Both the position numbers and the translations under genes were made by a program. This document shows, one piece after another, positions 9,260-15,795 of a stretch of 64,000 nt of DNA. Position 1 is the first letter of the stretch. Each line of letters starts with the position of its first letter. Location: contig NZ_CP030771.1 in NCBI RefSeq assembly GCF_006088715.1, positions 2,852,001 to 2,916,000 of the forward strand, given 5' to 3'. Source of the DNA: Streptomyces sp. YIM 121038 (GTDB lineage Bacteria > Actinomycetota > Actinomycetes > Streptomycetales > Streptomycetaceae). The notes beneath the pieces were generated by a model. The model was given only the letters and a program-made list of their open reading frames with translations, did no database searches and was not told the origin of the DNA.

Positions 9260-10120
9260 ATGAGCAGCAAGAAGTCCCCCATCGGCAGCCACGTCCCCGT
9301 CGCCGGCGGCCTCGCCCGCGTCGGTCTCGCCTACGCCCGCGACCTCGCCGCGGAAACCGTCCAGGTCTTCGTCGCCAACCCGCGCGGCTGGGCGACGCCC
9401 CCGGGCAACCCCGAGCAGGACGAGGCCTTCCGCGCGGCCTGCGCCGCCGAGGGGATCCCGGCGTACGTCCACGCCCCGTACCTCATCAACTTCGGCTCGC
9501 ACACCGAGGCCACGGTCGAGAAGTCCGTGGAGTCGCTGCGGCACTCGCTGCGCCGCGGGCGGGAGATCGGCGCGCTCGGCGTGGTCGTGCACACCGGCTC
9601 GGCCACCGGCGGCCGGGGCCGCGACGTGGCGCTGCGCCAGGTGCGCGAGCACATGCTGCCGCTGCTCGACGAGCTGACGCACGACGACGACCCGTTCCTG
9701 CTCCTGGAGTCGACCGCGGGCCAGGGCTCCTCGCTGTGCTCCCGCACCTGGGACTTCGGCCCGTACTTCGAGGCCCTGGACGCCCACCCGAAGCTCGGCG
9801 TCTGCCTGGACACCTGCCACGTCTTCGCGGCCGGGCACGACCTGGCCGGTCCCGGCGGCGTGAAGCAGACGCTCGACCTGCTCGTCGACACCGTGGGCGA
9901 GGGCCGCCTGAAGCTGGTCCACGCCAACGACTCCAAGGACGTCGTCGGCGCGCACAAGGACCGCCACGAGAACATCGGCACCGGCCACATCGGCGCCGAG
10001 GCCTTCCGCGAGCTGCTGGCCCACCCGGCCACGGACGGCGTCCCGCTGATCATCGAGACACCCGGCGGGAAGGAAGGGCACGCCGCCGACGTGGCACGGC
10101 TCAAGGAGCTCAGGGGATAG
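9260..10120 (+). CDS. nfo: deoxyribonuclease IV (AP endonuclease, Nfo family)
   Basis: Cuts DNA 5' to abasic sites in base-excision repair. 286 aa, matching the family. The trinuclear zinc-site motifs are visible: GSHV near the start, VVHTGSATGG, LLLESTAGQGSS, GVCLDTCHVFAAGHD, LVHANDSKD with a following HKDRHENIGTGHIG, and IIETPGG. It stands alone between two intergenic hairpin regions. ATG 9260 has no good Shine-Dalgarno; CACCCT plus 7 nt just upstream may be a weak leaderless promoter. Confidence 0.92.
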   Translation: MSSKKSPIGSHVPVAGGLARVGLAYARDLAAETVQVFVANPRGWATPPGNPEQDEAFRAACAAEGIPAYVHAPYLINFGSHTEATVEKSVESLRHSLRRGREIGALGVVVHTGSATGGRGRDVALRQVREHMLPLLDELTHDDDPFLLLESTAGQGSSLCSRTWDFGPYFEALDAHPKLGVCLDTCHVFAAGHDLAGPGGVKQTLDLLVDTVGEGRLKLVHANDSKDVVGAHKDRHENIGTGHIGAEAFRELLAHPATDGVPLIIETPGGKEGHAADVARLKELRG

Positions 10121-10179
10121 CGGGGGCGGCCCCCGGCCCCAGGCCCCGGCCCCGGCAGCGGCTTTCAAGATCTTGAGGA

Positions 10180-10196
10180 ATACCCCGCGGGGGTAT
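10180..10196. promoter_or_regulatory. CsoR-type copper operator
   Basis: ATACCCC GCG GGGGTAT is a perfect 7-bp-arm palindrome with a 3-nt centre, matching the known actinobacterial CsoR site pattern (TACCC/GGGTA). It lies 51 bp before the start of a His-rich membrane protein. An adjoining 12-bp palindrome, TCAAGATCTTGA, is at 10165-10176. Regulator identity is inferred; no csoR gene is in the window. Confidence 0.75.
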
Positions 10197-10197
10197 A

Positions 10198-10223
10198 CGG
10201 TTCCTGCTCAGAGGCAGGAACCG
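10198..10223 (+). promoter_or_regulatory. 10-bp hairpin between the copper box and the DUF4396 gene
   Basis: CGGTTCCTGC (10198-10207) and GCAGGAACCG (10214-10223) form a perfect stem with a 6-nt loop, directly after the CsoR box and 24 nt before the ATG. It could be a 5' UTR stabiliser, a second operator, or an attenuator. It has no T-run, so a simple terminator is less likely. Confidence 0.5.
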
Positions 10224-10247
10224 TTATCTGACGTCGGGGGATTTGTC

Positions 10248-10823
10248 ATGCAGCACGACACGCATGCAGAACATGGGCACCACGAGCACCACGGACACCA
10301 CACAGAGCACGGGAACCACGCGGAGCACCAGCACCACGGCCACGCGGGCCACGGCGCGCACGCCCACCACGGAGCCGGCGGCGGCAAGGTCAGCTGGTCC
10401 ATGGCCGCGCAAGCGACGCTGCACTGCCTCACCGGGTGCGCCATCGGCGAAGTGCTCGGCATGATCATCGGCACCGCGCTCGGCTGGGGCAACGTGCCGA
10501 CGATGACCCTCGCGATCATCCTCGCGTTCCTCTTCGGCTACTCGCTGACGCTGCGCGGCATCCTCAAGGCGGGCGTCGACTTCAAGACAGCCCTGCGCGT
10601 CGCGTTCGCCGCCGACACGCTGTCCATCGCCGTCATGGAACTCATCGACAACGGCGTGATCGCACTGTGGCCCGGCGGCATGGACGCCCATCTGTCGGAC
10701 GCGATGTTCTGGTACCTGCTCGCGATCGCGCTCGCCGCCGCCTTCGTGATCACGACACCGGTCAACAAGTGGATGATCGGCCGCGGCAAGGGCCACGCGG
10801 TGGTGCACCAGTACCACCACTGA
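10248..10823 (+). CDS. His-rich DUF4396 membrane protein, probably copper-linked
   Basis: 191 aa. The first 42 residues hold 19 His mixed with Glu, Gly and Ala, a metal-binding-like tail. The rest is a DUF4396-type membrane domain with about four helices (LHCLTGCAIGEVLGMIIGTALGW; MTLAIILAFLFGYSL; FKTALRVAFAADTLSIAVMEL; MFWYLLAIALAAAFVIT) and a short His-rich end (HAVVHQYHH). A CsoR-type operator upstream suggests copper induction and a role in copper binding or export; this is inference. The frame extends upstream to 10173, but the ATG at 10248 keeps operator and hairpin in the promoter region. Confidence 0.8.
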   Translation: MQHDTHAEHGHHEHHGHHTEHGNHAEHQHHGHAGHGAHAHHGAGGGKVSWSMAAQATLHCLTGCAIGEVLGMIIGTALGWGNVPTMTLAIILAFLFGYSLTLRGILKAGVDFKTALRVAFAADTLSIAVMELIDNGVIALWPGGMDAHLSDAMFWYLLAIALAAAFVITTPVNKWMIGRGKGHAVVHQYHH

Positions 10824-10848
10824 CCGGCGCGGACAGCGCCGCCAGGAG

Positions 10849-11481
10849 TCAGAGCTCGGGGCCGTCCCCGGGCTCTTCCTGGTAGGAGTAGCGCTGCTCG
10901 CGCCAGGGGTCGCCGATGTTGTGGTAGCCGCGCTCCTCCCAGAAGCCGCGGCGGTCTGCGGTCATGTACTCGATGCCGCGGACCCACTTGGGGCCCTTCC
11001 AGGCGTACAGATGGGGCACCACGAGCCGCAGCGGGAAACCGTGCTCGGCGGTGAGCAGCTCACCGCCCTTGTGCGTGGCGAAAATCGTGCGGTCGCTGAG
11101 GAAGTCCGCGAGGCGCAGGTTCGAGCTGAAGCCGTACTCGGCCCAGACCATCACATGGGTGGCGTTCGGCGCGGGCGGCGCGAGTTCGGTCAGATCACGG
11201 GCGAGCACGCCGCCCCATTCGGCGCCGAGCATGCTGAACTTCGTGACGCAGTGCAGATCGGCGACCACCGTCGCGTACGGCAGGGCCGAGAACTCCTCGT
11301 GCGTCCAGGAGTGCTTCTCACCGTCGGCGGTGGCACCGAACACCCTGAAGTCCCAGCGCTCCGGGCGGAACTTGGGGACCGGGCCGTAGTGCGTGACCGG
11401 CCAGCCGCGCTGCAGTCGCTGCCCCGGCGGAAGGTCCGGCTCCACTACGTCTCGAGATGTACGACCCACCGGCTGACCCAT
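10849..11481 (-). CDS. molybdopterin-dependent oxidoreductase, sulfite-oxidase fold
   Basis: 210 aa, similar to the YedY/MsrP catalytic fold but without a twin-arginine signal, so probably cytoplasmic. The expected molybdenum-ligand cysteine is Cys78 in ADLHCVTKFS. WGGVLARDL, HKGGELLTAEHGFPLRLVVPHLYAWKGPKWV and the family's C-terminal FWEERGYH follow. Start chosen at ATG 11481 with GGAGG just upstream rather than the longer frame from 11541. Divergent from bacterioferritin. Substrate unknown. Confidence 0.85.
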   Translation of the reverse strand: MGQPVGRTSRDVVEPDLPPGQRLQRGWPVTHYGPVPKFRPERWDFRVFGATADGEKHSWTHEEFSALPYATVVADLHCVTKFSMLGAEWGGVLARDLTELAPPAPNATHVMVWAEYGFSSNLRLADFLSDRTIFATHKGGELLTAEHGFPLRLVVPHLYAWKGPKWVRGIEYMTADRRGFWEERGYHNIGDPWREQRYSYQEEPGDGPEL

Positions 11482-11635
11482 GCCTCCATCCTGACAGACC
11501 GGAAGCAGTGGACGTGACCAGGTATACGCGGATTCGGGCAACTCCTACTAAGCGTGCACTTACTGGACGCCCCTCGGACGCCGGTGCAAGGATGCGCGCT
11601 ACCTGCCAGTCCCCCGCTTGGAAGGAGCCTCTGCG

Positions 11636-12115
11636 ATGCAGGGCGACCCCGAGGTCATCGAATTCCTCAACGAGCAGCTGACCGCCGAGCTCACCGCGAT
11701 CAACCAGTACTTCCTGCACGCGAAGATGCAGGAGAACAACGGCTGGACGAAGCTCGCCAAGTTCACCCGGTCCGAGTCGATCGACGAGATGAAGCACGCC
11801 GAGGTGCTCACCGACCGGATCCTCTTCCTCGACGGCCTGCCCAACTACCAGCGGCTGTTCCACGTACGCATCGGCCAGTCCGTCACCGAGATGTTCCAGG
11901 CGGACCGCCAGATCGAGGCGGAGGCGATCGACCGCCTCAAGCGCGGCATCGAGGTGATGCGCGCCAAGGGCGACATCACGTCCGCGAACATCTTCGAGTC
12001 GATCCTCGAGGACGAGGAACACCACATCGACTATCTCGACACCCAGCTCGAACTGGTCGAGAAGCTCGGCGAGCCGCTGTACATCGCCCAGCTCATCGAG
12101 CAGCCGGAGAGCTAG
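11636..12115 (+). CDS. bfr: bacterioferritin
   Basis: 159-aa heme-containing ferritin that oxidises and stores iron in a 24-mer. All di-iron ligands are present at the canonical positions: Glu18, Glu51, His54, Glu94, Glu127 and His130. The inter-subunit heme ligand Met52 is also present. GAAGGAG precedes ATG 11636. Its TAG overlaps the TAG of the convergent bfd gene by 3 of 4 bases. No iron box is evident in front of bfr, unlike bfd. Confidence 0.96.
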   Translation: MQGDPEVIEFLNEQLTAELTAINQYFLHAKMQENNGWTKLAKFTRSESIDEMKHAEVLTDRILFLDGLPNYQRLFHVRIGQSVTEMFQADRQIEAEAIDRLKRGIEVMRAKGDITSANIFESILEDEEHHIDYLDTQLELVEKLGEPLYIAQLIEQPES

Positions 12116-12351
12116 GCCGCCTCCGGAAGCTCCGCCTCAGGGGCCAGGGCCACCGCGGGTTCCCCCTGGTCGAGGAGGTCACGGCGGGGGCATGTGCCCC
12201 GGCCGAGCAGCGCCTGGATGCGCCGCACGCAGGACCCGCAGTCGGTACCCGCCTTGCTGGCCGACGCTATCTGCCGGGGGGTGCAGGCGCCGTCCTCCGC
12301 GTGCTGCCTCACCTGCGCCTCGGTGATACCGAAGCAGTTGCAGACGTACAC
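12112..12351 (-). CDS. bfd: bacterioferritin-associated ferredoxin
   Basis: 79-aa [2Fe-2S] protein of the BFD-like family, expected to reduce ferric iron in bacterioferritin so that it can be released. The four cluster ligands are Cys4, Cys6, Cys38 and Cys41. A hydrophilic tail of about 25 residues follows the domain. GTG 12351 has GGGAGG at proper spacing. An iron box about 67 bp upstream suggests induction in iron shortage. The 3' end overlaps bfr by 4 bp in convergent orientation. Confidence 0.92.
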   Translation of the reverse strand: MYVCNCFGITEAQVRQHAEDGACTPRQIASASKAGTDCGSCVRRIQALLGRGTCPRRDLLDQGEPAVALAPEAELPEAA

Positions 12352-12417
12352 GCGGGTTCACCTCCCGATCGGGGCCCAGAGGCCGGTGGGCAGCGCCGTA
12401 CCGAACTCTTTGATCGG

Positions 12418-12436
12418 TGAGGCTAACCTAACCTTA
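12418..12436 (-). promoter_or_regulatory. iron box (IdeR/DmdR1-type operator) of bfd
   Basis: Read on the minus strand, the 19-mer TAAGGTTAGGTTAGCCTCA matches the actinobacterial iron box (TTAGGTTAGGCTAACCTAA) at about 15 of 19 positions. It is placed where an iron-loaded repressor would block the bfd promoter. Confidence 0.8.
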
Positions 12437-12473
12437 CCCGCGACCCGGGACCCACAAAAGCCCCGGGTACGCC

Positions 12474-12508
12474 GGTGGGGCGCGGATCACATGGATCCGC
12501 GCCCCACC
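12474..12508 (-). terminator. terminator of the DAHP synthase gene
   Basis: Fifteen-bp perfect stem (12474-12488 with 12494-12508) and a 5-nt loop, 21 nt after the DAHP synthase stop codon. Confidence 0.7.
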
Positions 12509-12529
12509 TGTACAGATGCCGCCGTGCGC

Positions 12530-13885
12530 CTACTGGTCCCGGTACATCTCCGCGACCAGGAACGCCAGGTCGAGGGACTGGCTGCGGTTCAGCCGCGGGT
12601 CGCAGGCCGTCTCGTAGCGCTGGTGCAGGTCGTCGACGAAGATCTCGTCGCCGCCGCCCACGCACTCCGTGACGTCGTCGCCGGTCAGCTCCACGTGGAT
12701 GCCGCCGGGGTGGGTGCCGAGCGCCTTGTGGACCTCGAAGAAGCCCTTGACCTCGTCCAGCACGTCGTCGAAGCGGCGGGTCTTGTGGCCGGAGGCCGCC
12801 TCGTAGGTGTTGCCGTGCATCGGGTCGGTGATCCAGGCGACGGTCGCGCCGGACGCGGTGACCTTCTCGACCAGCTCGGGGAGCTTGTCGCGGACCTTGT
12901 CCGCGCCCATGCGGGCGATGAAGGTCAGGCGTCCGGGCTCGCGCTCGGGGTCGAGGCGCTCGATGTACTGGAGCGCCTCCTCGGCCGTCGTCGTCGGGCC
13001 GAGCTTGATCCCGATCGGGTTGCGGATCTTGGAGGCGAACTCGATGTGCGCGCCGTCCAGCTGGCGGGTGCGCTCACCGATCCACACCATGTGGCCCGAG
13101 ACGTCGTACAGATCGCCGGTGCGGGAGTCGACGCGGGTCAGCGCCGACTCGTAGTCGAGCAGCAGCGCCTCGTGGGAGGCGAAGAACTCGACCGTCTTGA
13201 ACTCCTCCGGGTCGGTGCCGCAGGCCCGCATGAAGTTCAGCGCGTTGTCGATCTCGCGGGCGAGCTGCTCGTAGCGCTGGCCGGAGGGGGAGGACTTCAC
13301 GAAGTCCTGGTTCCAGGCGTGCACCTGGCGCAGGTCGGCGTAGCCGCCGGTGGTGAAGGCGCGCACCAGGTTGAGCGTCGACGCGGAGGCGTTGTACATC
13401 CGCTTCAGGCGCTCGGGGTCCGGGACGCGGGCCTCCTCCGTGAAGGCGAAGCCGTTCACGGAGTCTCCGCGGTAGGTCGGCAGCGTCACGCCGTCGCGGG
13501 TCTCGGTCGGCTTGGAGCGCGGCTTGGAGTACTGCCCCGCGATGCGGCCCACCTTCACGACGGGCACGGAGGCGGCGTACGTCAGCACGGCGCCCATCTG
13601 GAGGAGGGTCTTCAACTTGGCCCGGATGTGCTCGGCGCTCACCGCGTCGAACGACTCGGCGCAATCGCCGCCCTGGAGAAGGAACGCCTCGCCCCTGGCG
13701 ACAGCTCCCATGCGGGCGCGCAGCTGGTCGCACTCACCCGCGAAGACGAGCGGCGGATAGGAGCTGAGCTCGGCGATGACGTCGCGCAGGGCCTCGGCAT
13801 CGGGGTACTCAGGCTGCTGCGCCGCGGGCAGGTCTAGCCAGGTCGCCTTGGCGGCGACGGCTTGGGAATCAGCGTTCACGGTCAC
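12530..13885 (-). CDS. 3-deoxy-7-phosphoheptulonate synthase, class II
   Basis: First enzyme of the shikimate pathway, joining erythrose 4-phosphate and PEP. 451 aa, the length of plant-type (class II) enzymes. Characteristic blocks are FAGECDQLRA, LLQGGDCAESF, RAKLKTLLQMGAVL, VKVGRIAGQYSKPRS, WITDPMHGNT and GGIHVELTGDDVTEC. GTG 13885 lies 7 nt after TAAGGT, so a leaderless mRNA is likely. The -10 box sits inside a 19-bp palindrome that ends on the first base of the start codon. Streptomyces papers use aroF or aroH for this gene, so I leave the symbol empty. Confidence 0.95.
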   Translation of the reverse strand: MTVNADSQAVAAKATWLDLPAAQQPEYPDAEALRDVIAELSSYPPLVFAGECDQLRARMGAVARGEAFLLQGGDCAESFDAVSAEHIRAKLKTLLQMGAVLTYAASVPVVKVGRIAGQYSKPRSKPTETRDGVTLPTYRGDSVNGFAFTEEARVPDPERLKRMYNASASTLNLVRAFTTGGYADLRQVHAWNQDFVKSSPSGQRYEQLAREIDNALNFMRACGTDPEEFKTVEFFASHEALLLDYESALTRVDSRTGDLYDVSGHMVWIGERTRQLDGAHIEFASKIRNPIGIKLGPTTTAEEALQYIERLDPEREPGRLTFIARMGADKVRDKLPELVEKVTASGATVAWITDPMHGNTYEAASGHKTRRFDDVLDEVKGFFEVHKALGTHPGGIHVELTGDDVTECVGGGDEIFVDDLHQRYETACDPRLNRSQSLDLAFLVAEMYRDQ

Positions 13886-13903
13886 CCCGTAAACCTTACG
13901 GGG
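13885..13903. promoter_or_regulatory. palindrome containing the -10 box and start of DAHP synthase
   Basis: CCCCGTAA (13885-13892) and TTACGGGG (13896-13903) are perfect 8-bp arms with a 3-nt centre. On the minus strand the palindrome includes TAAGGT, which is placed correctly as the -10 hexamer of a leaderless transcript. A protein bound here would directly block transcription. As RNA it could only fold if transcription began further upstream. Confidence 0.6.
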
Positions 13904-13994
13904 TCGTGCCCGGTGGTTTTGCCTCCGCCCGTCAGATGAGACGACGGGGGAGCGACGCCGCCCGTCGCGCCCCGCAACCCCGCAGAAGCGGGGA

Positions 13995-14030
13995 TCACAC
14001 TGCGCCTACCTGCAGCAGAGTCTTGAGCTT
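13995..14030 (-). other. peptide echo of DAHP synthase (KLKTLLQVGAV-stop)
   Basis: One minus-strand frame reads KLKTLLQVGAV followed by TGA. DAHP synthase itself contains KLKTLLQMGAV (about 13586-13618). Ten of 11 residues agree, and most base differences fall at third codon positions (for example ACT/ACC, CTG/CTC). The fragment has no visible start of its own. Another frame here gives MLGMAPSSRLCCR-stop. It may be a remnant of a duplicated gene or a regulatory mimic. Confidence 0.4.
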
Positions 14031-14086
14031 GGGGCCATCCCCAGCATGCGGGGAGCAGGTGTCTCGGGGCCATAACGAGCGTTCCC

Positions 14087-14980
14087 TCACGTGGTCACCG
14101 TCCGCTCCGCCCGCTCGGCCGCGCTCGGGGTCGTCAGGGCCAGGGCCCGGTGGGTGCGGCGCAGCATCAGGCGGGCCAGGAAGGGGTGTCCGAGGCGGAC
14201 CGCGCTCCAGTAGAGGCGGCCGCGGGCGGTATCGGTCCGCACGGCTGTGCTCAGGGTGACGTACTGCTCGTCGATCAGGATCGACGCCCGGGCGGTCAGG
14301 CCCGTGACCTGGACGTCCAGGAGCACCTCCCCGTCCTGGCGGGCCAGGACGGGGAGGCCGCGCAGGACGCCGGTCCAGGCGTCGGGGTCGCGGGGCTGGC
14401 CGGGGAGCAGGGGCATGCGGTACGCGTCCCGGTACCCGGGCCGGTCGACGGCGGCGCGGAGCAGGCGGGCCCCTTCGGGCCGGGCGACGGCTTCCGGGCG
14501 GTCCCAGGAGAGCCGGTTGAACAGTTGGACGCGCGGGGTCCAGCGGACGGGGCGGGCGCAGGTGCCGGTCGCGGCGCGCTCGACGTTGTCGAAGAGCTCC
14601 TCGATCACCGTGTCGTGCACGGGCCGGATCACCGCGAGCCACCGGATGCGCCCCAGCCCCTTCGGCGTGGTCTCCAGGACGTGCCGCACACGGCAGCGGC
14701 GCTCCCCCAGCGGCTCGACGGTCAGCTCGTGGAAGCCGCCCGAGGCGGCGGTGAAGTCGAAGCGGATCCGGCGCCCGGGCTCGTACGCCGCCACCCGGTA
14801 GCGGATCGGGCCGTGGCCGCCGGTGGCGCCGACGGCGAGCGGGCCGTCGAAGGTCATCGCGGGCCAGGCCGGTGTGGGGAAGAGCGGGTCGTCCGGCGCG
14901 GACAGCCGGTCCAGGAGGGCCCCCACCGCGCCGGCCGGAGCCTCGACCACCCGCTCGTGCTCATTGCGTACGACACTCAT
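14087..14980 (-). CDS. SRPBCC + DUF2867 two-domain protein
   Basis: 297 aa. Residues about 1-145 look like a START/SRPBCC hydrophobic-ligand domain (ERVVEAPAGAVGALLDRL, GRRIRFDFTAASGGFHEL). Residues about 155-297 resemble DUF2867 (SWDRPEAVARPEGARLLRAAVDRPGYRDAYRMPL, then a strand-rich end). ATG 14980 follows GGAGGGG. It is divergent from a TetR gene with twin operators in between, so it is the likely target of that repressor. Ligand and reaction unknown. Confidence 0.75.
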   Translation of the reverse strand: MSVVRNEHERVVEAPAGAVGALLDRLSAPDDPLFPTPAWPAMTFDGPLAVGATGGHGPIRYRVAAYEPGRRIRFDFTAASGGFHELTVEPLGERRCRVRHVLETTPKGLGRIRWLAVIRPVHDTVIEELFDNVERAATGTCARPVRWTPRVQLFNRLSWDRPEAVARPEGARLLRAAVDRPGYRDAYRMPLLPGQPRDPDAWTGVLRGLPVLARQDGEVLLDVQVTGLTARASILIDEQYVTLSTAVRTDTARGRLYWSAVRLGHPFLARLMLRRTHRALALTTPSAAERAERTVTT

Positions 14981-14989
14981 GGCACCCCT

Positions 14990-15007
14990 CCATACGCTGG
15001 CGTATGG
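14990..15007. promoter_or_regulatory. TetR operator 1
   Basis: CCATACGC TG GCGTATGG is a perfect 8-bp-arm palindrome between the divergent SRPBCC and TetR genes. It is inferred to be bound by the adjacent TetR protein. Confidence 0.7.
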
Positions 15008-15010
15008 TAA

Positions 15011-15028
15011 CCGTACGGTACCGTATGG
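15011..15028. promoter_or_regulatory. TetR operator 2, overlapping the TetR start
   Basis: CCGTACGG TA CCGTATGG is a second 18-bp copy of operator 1, 21 bp centre to centre, or two turns of the helix, with one arm mismatch. It contains TACGGT, a possible leaderless -10 box, and the ATG at 15025. This suggests tight self-repression. Confidence 0.65.
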
Positions 15029-15618
15029 CCATGGCGCAACGGCAGCGGAGGACCACCCCGGCGAAGCCCCGGCTCACCGCGCGGGCCTGGGCGGACGCGG
15101 CGCTCGTGGCGATCGGCGAGGGCGGGCTCGCGGCCGTCGCCGTGGAGCCCCTCGCGGCCCGCCTCGGCACCACGAAGGGCAGCTTCTACTGGCACTTCGC
15201 GAACCGCGACGCCCTCATCGACGCCGCCCTGGAGCGCTGGGCGGAGACCAACACCGAGGAGACCATCAGCGAGGTCGAGGCGGAGCCGGACGTGCGGCGG
15301 CGCATCCGGCTGCTCTTCGCCGAGGCCATCGGCGCGGCCGCCGCCGACCCGCTGGAGGTCGCGCTGCTCGCGACCGCGTCGGACCCGCGGGTCGCCGCGG
15401 CCCTGCGGCGGGTGACCGAGCGCCGCGTCGCGTACGTCGCCGGGCTCTTCGGCCTGCTCGGCTTCCCCGAGCAGGAGGCGCGCCGCCGGGGCCTGCTCGC
15501 GTACACGGTCTATCTGGGGCACGCCCAGCTGGGGCACGCGGTGCCCTCGGTGCTGCCGGGCGAGGCCGAGTTCGGCGCCTATCTGGACGAGGCGCTCGAC
15601 GTGCTGATGATGCGCTAG
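15025..15618 (+). CDS. TetR/AcrR family transcriptional repressor
   Basis: About 197 aa. The N-terminal helix-turn-helix (residues about 15-62) is typical: AWADAALVAIGEGGLAAVAV, LAARLGTTKGSFYWHF, NRDALIDAALERW. The C-terminal helical ligand domain is unassigned. In-frame starts are ATG at 15004, 15025 and 15031; 15025 lies 5 nt after TACGGT, fitting a leaderless start under operator 2. It probably represses itself and the divergent SRPBCC-DUF2867 gene. Confidence 0.88.
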   Translation: MAMAQRQRRTTPAKPRLTARAWADAALVAIGEGGLAAVAVEPLAARLGTTKGSFYWHFANRDALIDAALERWAETNTEETISEVEAEPDVRRRIRLLFAEAIGAAAADPLEVALLATASDPRVAAALRRVTERRVAYVAGLFGLLGFPEQEARRRGLLAYTVYLGHAQLGHAVPSVLPGEAEFGAYLDEALDVLMMR

Positions 15619-15627
15619 GGTGCGGGC

Positions 15628-15684
15628 ATGTTCACGCAGTCGACCCGCTCCTGGTGGTGGCCCGCTCATCCGGCGGCCCACTGA
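15628..15684 (+). CDS. trpL: trp leader peptide MFTQSTRSWWWPAHPAAH
   Basis: An 18-codon open frame with three consecutive Trp codons at positions 9-11, followed 25 nt later by a strong hairpin and then by trpEG. When charged tRNA-Trp is scarce the ribosome should stall at the TGG run and allow readthrough. A trp attenuator in front of a fused anthranilate synthase gene is established in Streptomyces venezuelae, so this is a family match. AGGG lies upstream of the ATG. Confidence 0.88.
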   Translation: MFTQSTRSWWWPAHPAAH

Positions 15685-15709
15685 CTGCGCGTACCCAGCA
15701 GACATCGCG

Positions 15710-15732
15710 AAGGCCGCCCGAGGGGCGGCCTT
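15710..15732 (+). terminator. trp attenuator terminator hairpin
   Basis: AAGGCCGCCC (15710-15719) and GGGCGGCCTT (15723-15732) form a 10-bp perfect stem with a GAG loop, between the leader peptide and trpEG. The expected role is premature termination when tryptophan is plentiful. Confidence 0.8.
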
Positions 15733-15795
15733 CCGTGCTTCCCGGACGGTGTCCGGGACCGGCCGTTCCTCTCCCTCCCAGCGAAGGAACCGCCC

